From Streptomyces sp. NBC_01465 (GTDB lineage Bacteria > Actinomycetota > Actinomycetes > Streptomycetales > Streptomycetaceae): 64,000 nt of DNA. This document shows, in pieces, positions 15,970 through 24,920 of the stretch; the first letter of the stretch is position 1; every line of letters begins with the position of its first letter. The stretch spans positions 7,564,001 to 7,628,000 of the forward strand of contig NZ_CP109467.1 of NCBI RefSeq assembly GCF_036227325.1. Direction: 5' to 3'. The notes beneath the pieces were generated by a model. The model worked only from the letters and a program-made list of their open reading frames with translations. It was not told the DNA's origin and searched no databases. The position numbers and the translations under genes are program-made.

Positions 15970-17223
15970 GTGACTCCAGCCACCGGCACCACCGACCGGG
16001 CCCGCGGCTTCCAGCCCGCGAGCCGTCCCCCCGCGGCGCCGGGTGCGGCGACCGTCGAGGTCGTCGTCCCCGTCCACAACGAGGAGCGTGCGCTCCCCGG
16101 CTGTCTGCGCACCCTGCACGCCCGGCTGAGGGAGCAGTGCCCCTTTCCCTGGCGGATCACCGTGGCCGACAACGCCAGCACCGACGACACACCTCTGCTG
16201 GCCCGCCGCCTCGCGGCCGAGCTGGCCGGAGTCGGCGTCGTACGCCTGGACCGCAAAGGCCGCGGTCTTGCCCTGCGTACGGTCTGGGCGGCCAGTGACG
16301 CGGACATCGTGGTCTACATGGACGTGGACCTCTCCACGGGCCTGCAGGGGCTGCTGCCGCTGATCGCGCCCCTCGCCAGCGGCCACTCCGACCTCGCCGT
16401 CGGCACCAGGCTCGCGCCCGGGGCCCGTACCGTACGAGGCCCCCGCCGCGAACTGATCTCCCGCTGCTACAACACCCTGATCAGGCTCAGTCACGGCGCC
16501 CGGTTCAGCGACGCCCAGTGCGGATTCAAGGCGGCCCGCACCGACGTGCTGCGCCCGCTGCTCCAAGTGACGCGCGACGACGGGTGGTTCTTCGACACGG
16601 AACTGTTGCTCCTGGCCGAGCACAACGGTCTGCGCATCCACGAGGTGCCGGTCGACTGGGTGGAGGACCTGGACACGCGGGTCGACGTCGCCGCCACCGT
16701 CCGCGCCGACCTCAAGGGCCTGTGGCGCATCGCCCGCCTCAAGGCGTCGGGGGCGGCGAAGGTCGCACTGCCCCGCCGTCCGGGGCCGGCCGCCGAGCAC
16801 CCCGACGCGGTCCTCGCGCCCGCCCGTGCGCGGCTGACCTGGGAGCTGATGTGCTTCGCGACGATCGGTGTCCTGTCGACCGCCGGGCAGGCAGGTGCGT
16901 ACTGGCTGCTCAGGCAGTGGTGGCAGCCCGTCCTCGCCAACGCCCTCTCGCTGCTGGTGCTCACCCTCCTCAACACCGAGGCCAACCGCAGGCTCACGTT
17001 CCGCCACACCGCGACCCGCGCCCGGCGTGCGCACCTGGGCGCGGGCGTGCTGTTCCTCCTGGGCTATCTGGTCACCTCCGCCGCGGTCCTGCTGCTGCGC
17101 AGGGCCGATCCCACCGCCTCGCATGCCGCCGAGGCCGCCGTCCTGACCGCCGCCTCCGTGCTGGTGACCGTCGTCCGGTTCGCCGTACTGCGGCGGGCCG
17201 TCTTCACCGATGAGAGCGAGTAA
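15970..17223 (+). CDS. GT2 glycosyltransferase fused to a GtrA-like membrane domain
   Basis: 417 residues. An N-terminal family 2 glycosyltransferase (about 25-260) carries VVVPVHNEERALPG, DNASTDDT and the metal-binding YMDVDLSTGL. A C-terminal GtrA-like four-helix membrane domain (about 285-415) follows. The architecture fits polyprenyl-phosphate sugar synthases that make a lipid-linked donor at the inner membrane face. The next gene, a GT39-type transferase, overlaps or abuts it and would use that donor outside. GTG start. Confidence 0.88.
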   Translation: MTPATGTTDRARGFQPASRPPAAPGAATVEVVVPVHNEERALPGCLRTLHARLREQCPFPWRITVADNASTDDTPLLARRLAAELAGVGVVRLDRKGRGLALRTVWAASDADIVVYMDVDLSTGLQGLLPLIAPLASGHSDLAVGTRLAPGARTVRGPRRELISRCYNTLIRLSHGARFSDAQCGFKAARTDVLRPLLQVTRDDGWFFDTELLLLAEHNGLRIHEVPVDWVEDLDTRVDVAATVRADLKGLWRIARLKASGAAKVALPRRPGPAAEHPDAVLAPARARLTWELMCFATIGVLSTAGQAGAYWLLRQWWQPVLANALSLLVLTLLNTEANRRLTFRHTATRARRAHLGAGVLFLLGYLVTSAAVLLLRRADPTASHAAEAAVLTAASVLVTVVRFAVLRRAVFTDESE

Positions 17224-17227
17224 CACC

Positions 17228-19306
17228 ATGACCGAACAGCCCGACGTGCTGTCCCCGCCCCTCTCCTCCGCCCCGCCGCCGCCCGTCAACACCCCTCGCA
17301 CGACGCCCCGTTGGGCCGCACCCCTCGCCCTCTCCGCGATCCTGCTCGTGACCGCGGTCCTCTACGGGTGGGCGATCACCTCCCTGGGCTGGGGCAACGA
17401 CTACTACGCGGCCGCCGTGAAATCCATGGGCCGCAACTGGACCAACTTCCTCTTCGGCGCCTACGACCCGGCCGGCGTCGTCACCGTCGACAAACCCCCT
17501 GCAGCCCTGTGGCCGCAGGTGCTCAGCACCAAGATCTTCGGCATGCACGGCTGGGCGCTGATCCTGCCCCAGGTCATCGAGGGCGTCGCCACGGTGGCGC
17601 TGCTGCACCGCACCGTACGACGCTGGGCAGGCGAGGGCGCGGCGCTGCTCGCCGCACTCGTCCTGGCCCTCACGCCCATCACCGTCGCCATCAACCGCGA
17701 CAACAACCCCGACACCCTGCTGGTCCTGCTGCTCGTGGCGGCCGCGTACGCGCTGACCCGCGCACTGCAGAGCGACCGGGGCCGGGAGGCGACCTGGTGG
17801 CTGTGCGCGAGCGGCTTCCTCATCGGCGGCGGCTTCCTCACCAAGATGCTGGCCGCCTGGATGGTGGTACCCGTCTTCGCCGCCGCCTGGCTGATCGGCG
17901 CGGGCGGACCGTGGCTCACGCGCCTCCGGCGGCTCCTCGCGGCAGGGGCGGTACTCGCCGCCTCCTCCCTGTGGTGGGTGGCCCTGGTCGCCCTCTGGCC
18001 GGGCGACCACCCGTACATCGGGGGCAGCAAGGACGGCTCCGCCTGGGACCTGGTGATGGGCTACAACGGGCTCGGCCGGATCTTCGGCGAGGGCGACGGC
18101 CCCGCCAACAGCAACGGCTCCACCTTCGGCGGCCCTGCCGGTCTCTCCCGGCTCTTCAACGACCAGAACGCCGGCCAGATCAGCTGGCTGTTCCCGGTGT
18201 GCGCGGCGGCCCTGCTGGTCGCCGTCGCCACCGCGGTCCTGCGCAGGCGCGGCGGTACGGCGGGCGAGCCCCTCGCCGCGGCGGGCTGGGTGCTCTGGGG
18301 CGGCTGGCTGCTGATCTGCGCCGCGGTCTTCTCCACCCAGCGGGGCATCTTCCACCCGTACTACTCCACTCAACTCGCCCCGGCCGTCGGCGCATTGGCA
18401 GGCGGCCTCCTGGCGCAGCTGGTGCGGGCACACCGGGCGGGCGCGCGGTGGCCCGGCGCCGTCGGGGCGGTGACCGTGCTCGGGACGGCGGCCTGGGCGG
18501 CCGTCGTGATCCGGCGTGTGCCGACCTGGCACGGCTGGCTGGTGTGGCCGGTCGCCGCAGCGGGCGCCGCCGCCGGAATCCTGCTGATCCTCGCCGCCTG
18601 GCGCTGGACCCGGCTGCTTCCTTCCGCGCTGGGCACCGCGGTCGTCGCGGTCCTCCTCGCCCCCGGAGTCTGGTCGGCGATCGTGCCCTTCGGCAGCAAC
18701 GCGGCGGCCGCAGGCGGCGCCCTGGTGAACGCGGGCCCCCTCCAGTCGGGAGGCGCAGGGATGATCGTCGAAAAGTTGCCCGGCGGAACGCCCAAGGTGG
18801 TGCAGATCGAGCCCGGCGCGAAGGGCGGCGCAGCCACAGGCCCGCAACCCGCACCCCAGGGCGACAAGCCGGGCAAGTCGGTGACCGCCAACGGAGGACC
18901 GGCCGGCGGTGAAGACCAGAGCAGAATCCTCAACTACGTACGCACGCAAGCCCCTTCGGCCCGCATCGCCCTCGCCGTCGGCGACGGCGGAAACGCCACC
19001 GAGCTCATCCTGAGCACCGACCTCACCGTCATCGGCATGGGCGGCTTCGGCGGCACCGACGACGCACCGTCCGTCGAGCAACTCGCCCGATGGGCCGCGA
19101 ACGGCGAGCTGCGCTACGTCCTCCGCCCCGACCGGGCCATGTCCCCGGGCACCGGTGCGGGCGCGGTGCGCATGAGCCCTACCGGTAAGCCCGTGGGCAC
19201 GGCCGCCGCGCGCTCCGCCTGGATGGACAAGCACTGCACGAAGGTGCCCGCCTCCGCCTACGGTGGCACCTCCGACAGCACGCTCTACGACTGCGCCCCC
19301 AAGTAG
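17228..19306 (+). CDS. GT39-type polyprenyl-phosphate-dependent glycosyl/mannosyltransferase, integral membrane
   Basis: About 692 residues. Some ten to twelve membrane segments fill the first 490 residues, with the extracytoplasmic GWGNDYYAAAVKSMGRNWTNFLFG loop and the acidic loop VDKPPAALWPQ typical of ArnT/PMT-like enzymes. The C-terminal 190 residues are soluble, Gly/Ala-rich and probably outside. The ATG at 17228 is 4 nt after the GT2 stop; an ATG at 17210 would overlap it. It probably decorates cell-surface glycans or proteins with the sugar supplied by the GT2 partner. Residues 515-565 form a low-complexity Pro/Gly/Lys linker. Confidence 0.87.
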   Translation: MTEQPDVLSPPLSSAPPPPVNTPRTTPRWAAPLALSAILLVTAVLYGWAITSLGWGNDYYAAAVKSMGRNWTNFLFGAYDPAGVVTVDKPPAALWPQVLSTKIFGMHGWALILPQVIEGVATVALLHRTVRRWAGEGAALLAALVLALTPITVAINRDNNPDTLLVLLLVAAAYALTRALQSDRGREATWWLCASGFLIGGGFLTKMLAAWMVVPVFAAAWLIGAGGPWLTRLRRLLAAGAVLAASSLWWVALVALWPGDHPYIGGSKDGSAWDLVMGYNGLGRIFGEGDGPANSNGSTFGGPAGLSRLFNDQNAGQISWLFPVCAAALLVAVATAVLRRRGGTAGEPLAAAGWVLWGGWLLICAAVFSTQRGIFHPYYSTQLAPAVGALAGGLLAQLVRAHRAGARWPGAVGAVTVLGTAAWAAVVIRRVPTWHGWLVWPVAAAGAAAGILLILAAWRWTRLLPSALGTAVVAVLLAPGVWSAIVPFGSNAAAAGGALVNAGPLQSGGAGMIVEKLPGGTPKVVQIEPGAKGGAATGPQPAPQGDKPGKSVTANGGPAGGEDQSRILNYVRTQAPSARIALAVGDGGNATELILSTDLTVIGMGGFGGTDDAPSVEQLARWAANGELRYVLRPDRAMSPGTGAGAVRMSPTGKPVGTAAARSAWMDKHCTKVPASAYGGTSDSTLYDCAPK

Positions 19307-19334
19307 CGCTGAGGAAAGGGGACTTCGGCCCGCC

Positions 19335-20081
19335 ATGACCGAGCAGCCCGCCGCCGGCGCCCGCCACACCATCCTCGTGGTGGAGGACGACCCCGGCATC
19401 CGTACCCTCCTGGAATCCACCCTGAGGCTCGCCGGATACCAGGTCCTCGCGGCGGGCACCGGGCAGCAGGCCCTGCGCGAGGCCGAGCGCTCGGCCCCCG
19501 ACCTGCTGCTGCTCGATGTGATGCTGCCCGACCTGGACGGCATCGAGGTGACCCGCACCCTGAGGGCCGCCGGGGTGCGCACCCCGGTCCTGTTCCTCAC
19601 CGCCCGCGCCGAGGTCGGCGACCGGATCGCCGGGCTCAGCGCGGGCGGCGACGACTACGTGACCAAACCGTTCAGCATCGAGGAGGTACTGCTGCGGGTA
19701 CGCGCCATCCTCCGCCGCACCGACCCCGCAACCCCCGCCGGGTCGAGCGGCGGCACCATACTGCGCTACGCCGACCTGGAGTGGGACGAGGCCGCGCACG
19801 AAGTGCACCGCGCAGGCCAGTACATCCAGCTCTCGCCCACCGAGTTCAACCTGCTCGGCTACCTCCTGGCCAACCCCCACCGGGTCCTGAGCAAATTCCA
19901 GATCCTGGACCACGTGTGGCGCTACGACTTCAACGGCGACGCCCGGATCGTCGAGACGTACATGAAGTACCTGCGCCGCAAAGTGGACTGCTACGACCCT
20001 CCGCTCATCCACACCGTGCGCGGCGTCGGCTACTGCCTGCGCCTGCCGCGCGAGAGCGGCGGCCGGACGGGCGAGCGGTGA
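19335..20081 (+). CDS. OmpR/PhoB-type response regulator
   Basis: 248 residues. The receiver domain (about 11-125) has the acidic pair VVEDDP, the phospho-acceptor Asp61 (LLLLDVMLPD) and the conserved Lys111 (VTKPF). A winged-helix DNA-binding domain follows (ELSPTEFNLLGYLL-like segment, VETYMKYLRRKVD, HTVRGVGY). ATG 19335 follows GGAAAGGGGA. It lies 29 nt after the GT39 gene and overlaps the kinase start by 4 nt (GTGA), so it forms a tightly coupled two-component system possibly tied to the glycosyltransferases. Confidence 0.95.
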   Translation: MTEQPAAGARHTILVVEDDPGIRTLLESTLRLAGYQVLAAGTGQQALREAERSAPDLLLLDVMLPDLDGIEVTRTLRAAGVRTPVLFLTARAEVGDRIAGLSAGGDDYVTKPFSIEEVLLRVRAILRRTDPATPAGSSGGTILRYADLEWDEAAHEVHRAGQYIQLSPTEFNLLGYLLANPHRVLSKFQILDHVWRYDFNGDARIVETYMKYLRRKVDCYDPPLIHTVRGVGYCLRLPRESGGRTGER

Positions 20082-21484
20082 CGCTGCGCCGGCGCCTGGT
20101 CCTGGGCGTCACCCTGCTGGCCGCCGCAGCCGTGCTCGCCGCGCAGACCATCGGTTTCCTCACGCTGCGCGGCTGGCTCCTCGACCGCGTCGACCAGCAG
20201 CTCATCACCTCCGTCCCCGCCCAGCTCGGGCTGGTGGAACAGATGGCGGCCGGAGGACTGCCCGGCCTGGACACCTCCGACAGCCTCCCCTCCGACTTCC
20301 GCCTGCTGATCTACGACGCGACGAACCGGACGCGGGCCACCATCTCCACGGGCGACAAGCCGGGCCCCCGGCTCCCGGAATCCGCCACGGACCTGAATCT
20401 GCGGCACGGCCGCCCGTTCACCGTCCCCGCCGTCTCGGGGGCCGGCCGCTGGCGGGTCCTGCTCGCCACCGCTCCCTCGGGCGCCGTCTTCGCGGTGGCG
20501 CTTCCCCTGGACACCGTCGACGGGGCCACCTCCCGGCTGCTCTGGCTGAACGGGACGGTCCTCGCGGCCACCGTCCTGGCCCTCCTCGCGGCCGGCGCCT
20601 GGGTCGTACGCCTGGGCCTGCGCCCGCTGACCCGGATGGAACGCACCGCCCAGGACATCACCGCAGGCGACCTGGACCTGCGGCTCGTGGACACCGACCC
20701 CCGTACCGAGACCGGCCGGCTCGGCCAGGTGCTCAACACCATGCTGGAGCGGTTGCAGGGGGCGCTGCTCGTACGAGAATCCTCCGAGGCCCGCCTGCGC
20801 CGCTTCGTCGCCGACGCGGGCCACGAACTGCGCACCCCGCTGACCACCGTCCAGGGCTTCGCGGAGCTCGCCCTGCTCCACGACGACCTGCCGAAGGACC
20901 AGCGCGACGAGGCGAACCGGCTGATCGCGCAGAACGCGGAGCGCATGGCCCTGCTCATCGACGATCTGCTGCTCCTCGCCCGGCTCGACGAGGAGCCCGG
21001 CTACCGCGCACACCCCGTCGACCTGGCGCTTCTCGCGGCCGACACGGTCAGCGAGGCGGTGGTGAGGCAGGCCGACCACCCGGTGGACCTGGGCCCGCTG
21101 GGCCCGGACGCCGACGCGGAGGTTCCCTCCGTACCGGCCGACGGCGACCCGCACCGGCTGCGCCAGATCCTCGACAACCTCCTCGCCAACGCGCTCACCC
21201 ACACCCCGCCCGGCACTCCGGTACACGTTCGGGTGGGAAGCATCGACGGGACAAGTGTGGTGGAGGTCGCCGACGAGGGCCCGGGGCTGGGCGCACAGGA
21301 CGCCGAGCGTGTCTTCGAGCGCTTCTACCGGGTGGACCCCGCACGCTCCCGCGATCACGGCGGCAGCGGCCTCGGGCTGGCCATCGCGGCCGCGATCGCC
21401 CAGGGCCACGGCGGCAGGCTCGAGCTGGAGACCCGGCCCGGAGCGGGCTGCACCTTCCGCCTGCTGCTCCCCGCAATCGGGTGA
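20078..21484 (+). CDS. Two-component sensor histidine kinase
   Basis: 468 residues. A first membrane helix (about 8-30), an extracytoplasmic sensor region (31-150), a second helix (about 153-178), a HAMP domain and a DHp helix with the phospho-acceptor His249 (DAGHELRTPL) are seen. The ATPase domain has the N box (DNLLANALTHTPP), G1 (DEGPGL), F box (FERFYR) and G2 (GGSGLGLAI). GTG start overlapping the response regulator by 4 nt. The signal is unknown. Confidence 0.95.
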   Translation: MTLRRRLVLGVTLLAAAAVLAAQTIGFLTLRGWLLDRVDQQLITSVPAQLGLVEQMAAGGLPGLDTSDSLPSDFRLLIYDATNRTRATISTGDKPGPRLPESATDLNLRHGRPFTVPAVSGAGRWRVLLATAPSGAVFAVALPLDTVDGATSRLLWLNGTVLAATVLALLAAGAWVVRLGLRPLTRMERTAQDITAGDLDLRLVDTDPRTETGRLGQVLNTMLERLQGALLVRESSEARLRRFVADAGHELRTPLTTVQGFAELALLHDDLPKDQRDEANRLIAQNAERMALLIDDLLLLARLDEEPGYRAHPVDLALLAADTVSEAVVRQADHPVDLGPLGPDADAEVPSVPADGDPHRLRQILDNLLANALTHTPPGTPVHVRVGSIDGTSVVEVADEGPGLGAQDAERVFERFYRVDPARSRDHGGSGLGLAIAAAIAQGHGGRLELETRPGAGCTFRLLLPAIG

Positions 21485-21555
21485 GTACATGCCGTGCCCG
21501 GACGCTTGCGCCGTGCTACTGTCGAGGCAGTTGCAGTTGTGGTTCCCATAGACTT

Positions 21556-21592
21556 CAAGTGCCTTGATGGGAGTTCTCCATCAGGCGCTTTT
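21556..21592 (+). promoter_or_regulatory. Hairpin with U-run in the cold-shock gene leader
   Basis: A 15-nt arm (21556-21570, ending GCCTTGATGG) pairs imperfectly with 21578-21592 around a GAGTTCT loop and is followed by TTTTGTTTTT. It lies about 90-120 nt before the csp start. It could terminate upstream transcription or act as an attenuator or thermosensitive leader; sequence alone cannot decide. Confidence 0.55.
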
Positions 21593-21674
21593 GTTTTTCC
21601 GGGGCAATCACGAGGCAACGCCGGAGTTCCGCACAGTGCGGACTCTGGGGCACAGCCCCGAAGGAGAATTTGAC

Positions 21675-21878
21675 ATGGCTACTGGCACCGTGAAGTGGTT
21701 CAACGCGGAAAAGGGCTTCGGCTTCATCGAGCAGGAGGGTGGCGGCCCCGACGTCTTCGCCCACTACTCGAACATCGCCACCCAGGGCTTCCGTGAGCTT
21801 CAGGAAGGCCAGAAGGTGAACTTCGACGTCACCCAGGGTCAGAAGGGCCCCCAGGCGGAGAACATTGTTCCCGCCTAA
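21675..21878 (+). CDS. Cold-shock domain protein
   Basis: 67 residues, a single OB-fold cold-shock domain binding single-stranded RNA/DNA. RNP1 KGFGFIEQ and RNP2 VFAHYS are intact, as are the N-terminal GTVKWFN and the PQAENI end. AAGGAG lies 8 nt upstream. It is followed by a strong UUCG-loop hairpin and then a DEAD-box helicase; this csp/helicase/small-protein order recurs in Streptomyces and suggests a shared role in RNA remodelling. Confidence 0.97.
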   Translation: MATGTVKWFNAEKGFGFIEQEGGGPDVFAHYSNIATQGFRELQEGQKVNFDVTQGQKGPQAENIVPA

Positions 21879-21896
21879 GGCTTGACCGCTCAACGC

Positions 21897-21932
21897 AGCT
21901 GGGGCACGCACCTTCGGGTGCGGGCCCCAGCT
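21897..21932 (+). terminator. Strong hairpin between csp and helicase
   Basis: A 16-bp stem with one mismatch (21897-21912 with 21917-21932) is capped by a TTCG tetraloop and followed by CGCTGTTTCTGG. It may terminate or attenuate, letting csp message exceed helicase message. Confidence 0.75.
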
Positions 21933-22036
21933 CGCTGTTTCTGGAAAGAAACCCGGTTCGTTCTTGCAATTCCCCGGCCCGCTGTTCTCGGCCCGGAATT
22001 CCTCGATACGTGCCATATCGAGGAAGGGTTCTTGAA

Positions 22037-23500
22037 ATGAACCGCCCCACTCGCACGAACAGCCGTTATCCCGGTGCCCGCAGGTCCGGTCAGGGCGGCG
22101 CAGGGCGGCGTCCCGCCGCACCGCAGGGAGAGTTCGCGCTCCCCGTCACCGTCACCCCCGGGCTTCCCCCGGCCGCCACCTTCGCCGATCTGGACATGCC
22201 CGCGCCCCTGCTGGCCGCGCTCACCGTCGAAGGCGTGACCACGCCGTTCCCGATCCAGGCCGCCACCCTGCCGAACGCCCTCGCGGGCCGCGACGTCCTG
22301 GGCCGTGGCCGTACCGGCTCCGGCAAGACCCTCGCCTTCGGGCTCGCGGTGATCAAGCGGACCGCGGGGCAGCGCGCCGATGCCAAGCAGCCCCTCGCCC
22401 TGATCCTCGTCCCCACGCGGGAGCTCGCACAGCAGGTCACCGACGCGCTCACCCCGTACGCACGGGCACTGAAGCTGCGCATGGCGACCGTCGTCGGCGG
22501 GATGTCGATCGGCCGGCAGGCCGGTGCGCTGCGCTCCGGCGCCGAGATCGTCGTGGCGACCCCGGGCCGTCTCAAGGACCTCATCGAGCGCCGCGACTGC
22601 AAGCTCGACAAGGTCGCCATCACCGTCCTCGACGAGGCCGACCAGATGGCCGACATGGGGTTCATGCCGCAGGTCACCGAGCTGCTCGACCTCGTACGTC
22701 CCGGAGGCCAGCGGATGCTGTTCTCCGCGACCCTGGACCGCAATGTCGACCTGCTGGTCCGCCGCTACCTCAACGACCCGGTGGTCCACTCCGTCGACCC
22801 CTCCAAGGGCGCGGTCTCCACGATGGAGCACCACGTCCTGCAGGTGCACGGCACGGACAAGTACGCCGTCGCCACCGAGATCGCGGCCCGCGACGGACGG
22901 GTGATCATCTTCCTGGACACCAAGCACGCCGTGGACCAGCTCACCCGCCACCTGCTCGCCAGCGGGGTGCGCGCAGCGGCGCTGCACGGCGGCAAGTCGC
23001 AGCCGCAGCGGACCCGTACGCTCGCGCAGTTCAAGTCGGGGAGCGTCACCGCGCTGGTCGCCACCAACGTCGCCGCCCGCGGTATTCACGTCGACAACCT
23101 CGACCTGGTCCTCAACGTCGACCCGCCGAGCGACCACAAGGACTATCTGCACCGCGGCGGCCGGACCGCCCGGGCCGGCGAGTCCGGAAGCGTCGTCACC
23201 CTCGTCACCACCGGCCAGCGCCGCGACATGACCCGGCTGATGTCCGACGCCGGGATCAGGCCGACCGTCACCCAGGTCCGTTCCGGCGACGCGGAACTGA
23301 GCCGTATCACCGGCGCCCAGGCGCCCTCGGGCGTCCCCGTCAGGGGCAGCGCACCTGTCTCCGACGACCGGCCCAAGCAGCGCGGCGGCACGCCGTTCCG
23401 CGGCCGGGGTACCCGGTCGGGCGGCGAGTCGCGCAAGGCCACCGAGGCACGCCAGACTGCGGAGGCGCGCAAGGCGGCCCGCATCCGCCGCGCCGCATGA
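22037..23500 (+). CDS. DEAD-box RNA helicase
   Basis: 487 residues. Motifs are GRTGSGKT (I), PTRELA (Ia), the segment with VLDEADQM (II), SAT (III), the ATNVAARGIHV region (V) and HRGGRTARAGESG (VI). A basic Arg/Gly-rich C-terminal tail (about 415-487) fits RNA binding. ATG 22037 follows GGAAGGG; the frame stays open 9 codons upstream without a ribosome site. The adjacent cold-shock gene suggests a role in unwinding structured mRNA in the cold. Confidence 0.95.
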   Translation: MNRPTRTNSRYPGARRSGQGGAGRRPAAPQGEFALPVTVTPGLPPAATFADLDMPAPLLAALTVEGVTTPFPIQAATLPNALAGRDVLGRGRTGSGKTLAFGLAVIKRTAGQRADAKQPLALILVPTRELAQQVTDALTPYARALKLRMATVVGGMSIGRQAGALRSGAEIVVATPGRLKDLIERRDCKLDKVAITVLDEADQMADMGFMPQVTELLDLVRPGGQRMLFSATLDRNVDLLVRRYLNDPVVHSVDPSKGAVSTMEHHVLQVHGTDKYAVATEIAARDGRVIIFLDTKHAVDQLTRHLLASGVRAAALHGGKSQPQRTRTLAQFKSGSVTALVATNVAARGIHVDNLDLVLNVDPPSDHKDYLHRGGRTARAGESGSVVTLVTTGQRRDMTRLMSDAGIRPTVTQVRSGDAELSRITGAQAPSGVPVRGSAPVSDDRPKQRGGTPFRGRGTRSGGESRKATEARQTAEARKAARIRRAA

Positions 23501-23546
23501 GCACCGTTCCCCCTCCTGTTCCTTCCTGTCACTGAAGCGAGGCTCC

Positions 23547-23861
23547 ATGCGTTTCGTCATCGCCCGTTACCCCTTCGAATTCACCAAGCTCGAGGTGGAG
23601 ACGGCCATGAAGGGCGTGAAGCCCGAACCGGTCACCGGGGAGTCCGTGATCATCAACCGGCGTACGTACCCGGTCAAGCAGGTCGGTGAGGTCATCACCC
23701 GGCAGGACCGCCGTGACTTCACCGCCGCTGAGGTGACCCGGGCGATGACGAGCCTCGGCTTCACCTGCCGTTCGGCCGCCGCGTCCGTTCCGGCCCCCGC
23801 TCCCGCGCTCAGCCCGGTCGAGGCCGCGTCGGCGATGCTCGGGGCCCCGGACCAGCTCTGA
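23547..23861 (+). CDS. Small conserved actinobacterial protein (SCO5918-like)
   Basis: 104 residues, with no enzymatic motif. The first 75 residues (RFVIARYPFEFTKLEVE...VITRQDRRDFTAAEVTRAM) are well ordered and charged, and end in a Pro/Ala-rich linker and a helix. I recall a S. coelicolor protein of this type beside a csp/helicase pair (SCO5918-SCO5921 region), but cannot check it. ATG with GAGGC upstream, 46 nt after the helicase; probably cotranscribed. Confidence 0.75.
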   Translation: MRFVIARYPFEFTKLEVETAMKGVKPEPVTGESVIINRRTYPVKQVGEVITRQDRRDFTAAEVTRAMTSLGFTCRSAAASVPAPAPALSPVEAASAMLGAPDQL

Positions 23862-23871
23862 CCCAGCGGTC

Positions 23872-24825
23872 TCAGCCGGCCGGCGGCCCGTAGAGGGAGG
23901 CGAGCTCGTACGCGAGGCGTGCGAGCCGCTCCCGGGCCGCCGGGGGCTCCAGAATCTCGACGCGCGCCCCGAGCCCCGCGAGCTGCGCCGCCACGATCTC
24001 CGGCGAGGGACCGTCGATCTCGATCTCCCTCCAGCCATCGGGTTGTGTACTTCCGGTCCGCAGCCGCCCGCCGAACAGCCCCTCCAGGATCCGCTCCGTG
24101 CCCCGGCCCGCCCGTGCCCGGACCGTCGCGGCCAGCATTCGGTCCTCCATCCGCGCGGCCAGGGAGCGCCAGGCCGTGGCGAGATCAAAACCCTCAGGGC
24201 GTTCGACCCGCTCGCCCGTCGCCTCGACCGAGGTGACACGGCTCAGCCGGAACGTCCGCAGACCCTTGTCGGTCCCCGCGACGAGATAGCCGGTGCCCGC
24301 CTTGGAGGCGAGGCCGAGCGGATGGACCGTACGTTCACCGGTGGGTTGTCCGGGTCTGACGTATCCCAGCCGCACCTGCACCCCGTCCACCACCGCCCGC
24401 TGCAGCGCGGCGAGATGGGGAGTGTCCGCGGCGAGCGCGGACCCCGACCAGTCCGTGGCGTCGGCCACCCCCGCCTTCGACGCCGCCTCGGCGTCTTCGC
24501 GCAGGGTGGCGGGCAGGGCGCGCACCAACTTCCGTAGCGCTGTGCGCAGTTCGGGTGTCGCGGAGGAGGGGCCCGCGGCCAGGAACAGCGCCCTGGACTC
24601 GCCTGCGGTCAGTCCCGTCAGATCGGTACGGGCCCCGCCGACCAGCGCCCAGCCTCCGCCGCGCCCGGCCTGCGAATAGACGGGGATGCCCGCGGTCGCG
24701 AGCGCTTCGAGGTCGCGCCGGGCGGTCCGCGCGGACACCTCGAGCTCGGCCGCGACCTCCGCCGCGGTCACCTGCCCGCGCGTCTGCAGGAACAGCAGCA
24801 CGGCCACCAGACGATCAGCTCTCAT
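23872..24825 (-). CDS. YafY-type WYL-domain transcriptional regulator
   Basis: 317 residues. The N-terminal DeoR-like helix-turn-helix (TAAEVAAELEVSARTARRDLEALATAGIPVY, about 18-50) precedes a WYL-type ligand domain (about 140-210, HPLGLASKAGTGYLVAG, FRLSRVTSVE) and a C-terminal WCX-like segment. I chose ATG 24825, where the DNA-binding domain begins; the frame stays open further upstream. It diverges from the NmrA-like reductase gene (95 nt gap) and probably represses it. A direct repeat of TGGCCA sits in the gap (TGGCCAGAAGATGGCCA). Confidence 0.88.
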   Translation of the reverse strand: MRADRLVAVLLFLQTRGQVTAAEVAAELEVSARTARRDLEALATAGIPVYSQAGRGGGWALVGGARTDLTGLTAGESRALFLAAGPSSATPELRTALRKLVRALPATLREDAEAASKAGVADATDWSGSALAADTPHLAALQRAVVDGVQVRLGYVRPGQPTGERTVHPLGLASKAGTGYLVAGTDKGLRTFRLSRVTSVEATGERVERPEGFDLATAWRSLAARMEDRMLAATVRARAGRGTERILEGLFGGRLRTGSTQPDGWREIEIDGPSPEIVAAQLAGLGARVEILEPPAARERLARLAYELASLYGPPAG

Positions 24826-24920
24826 GGCAGTCGATTCTGCTCCGGAAACTGGCCAGAAGATGGCCACTTTGGCTTCCAGGATGGTCACAGAGCTCAACGG
24901 AAACCACCTGGGAGACAGTG

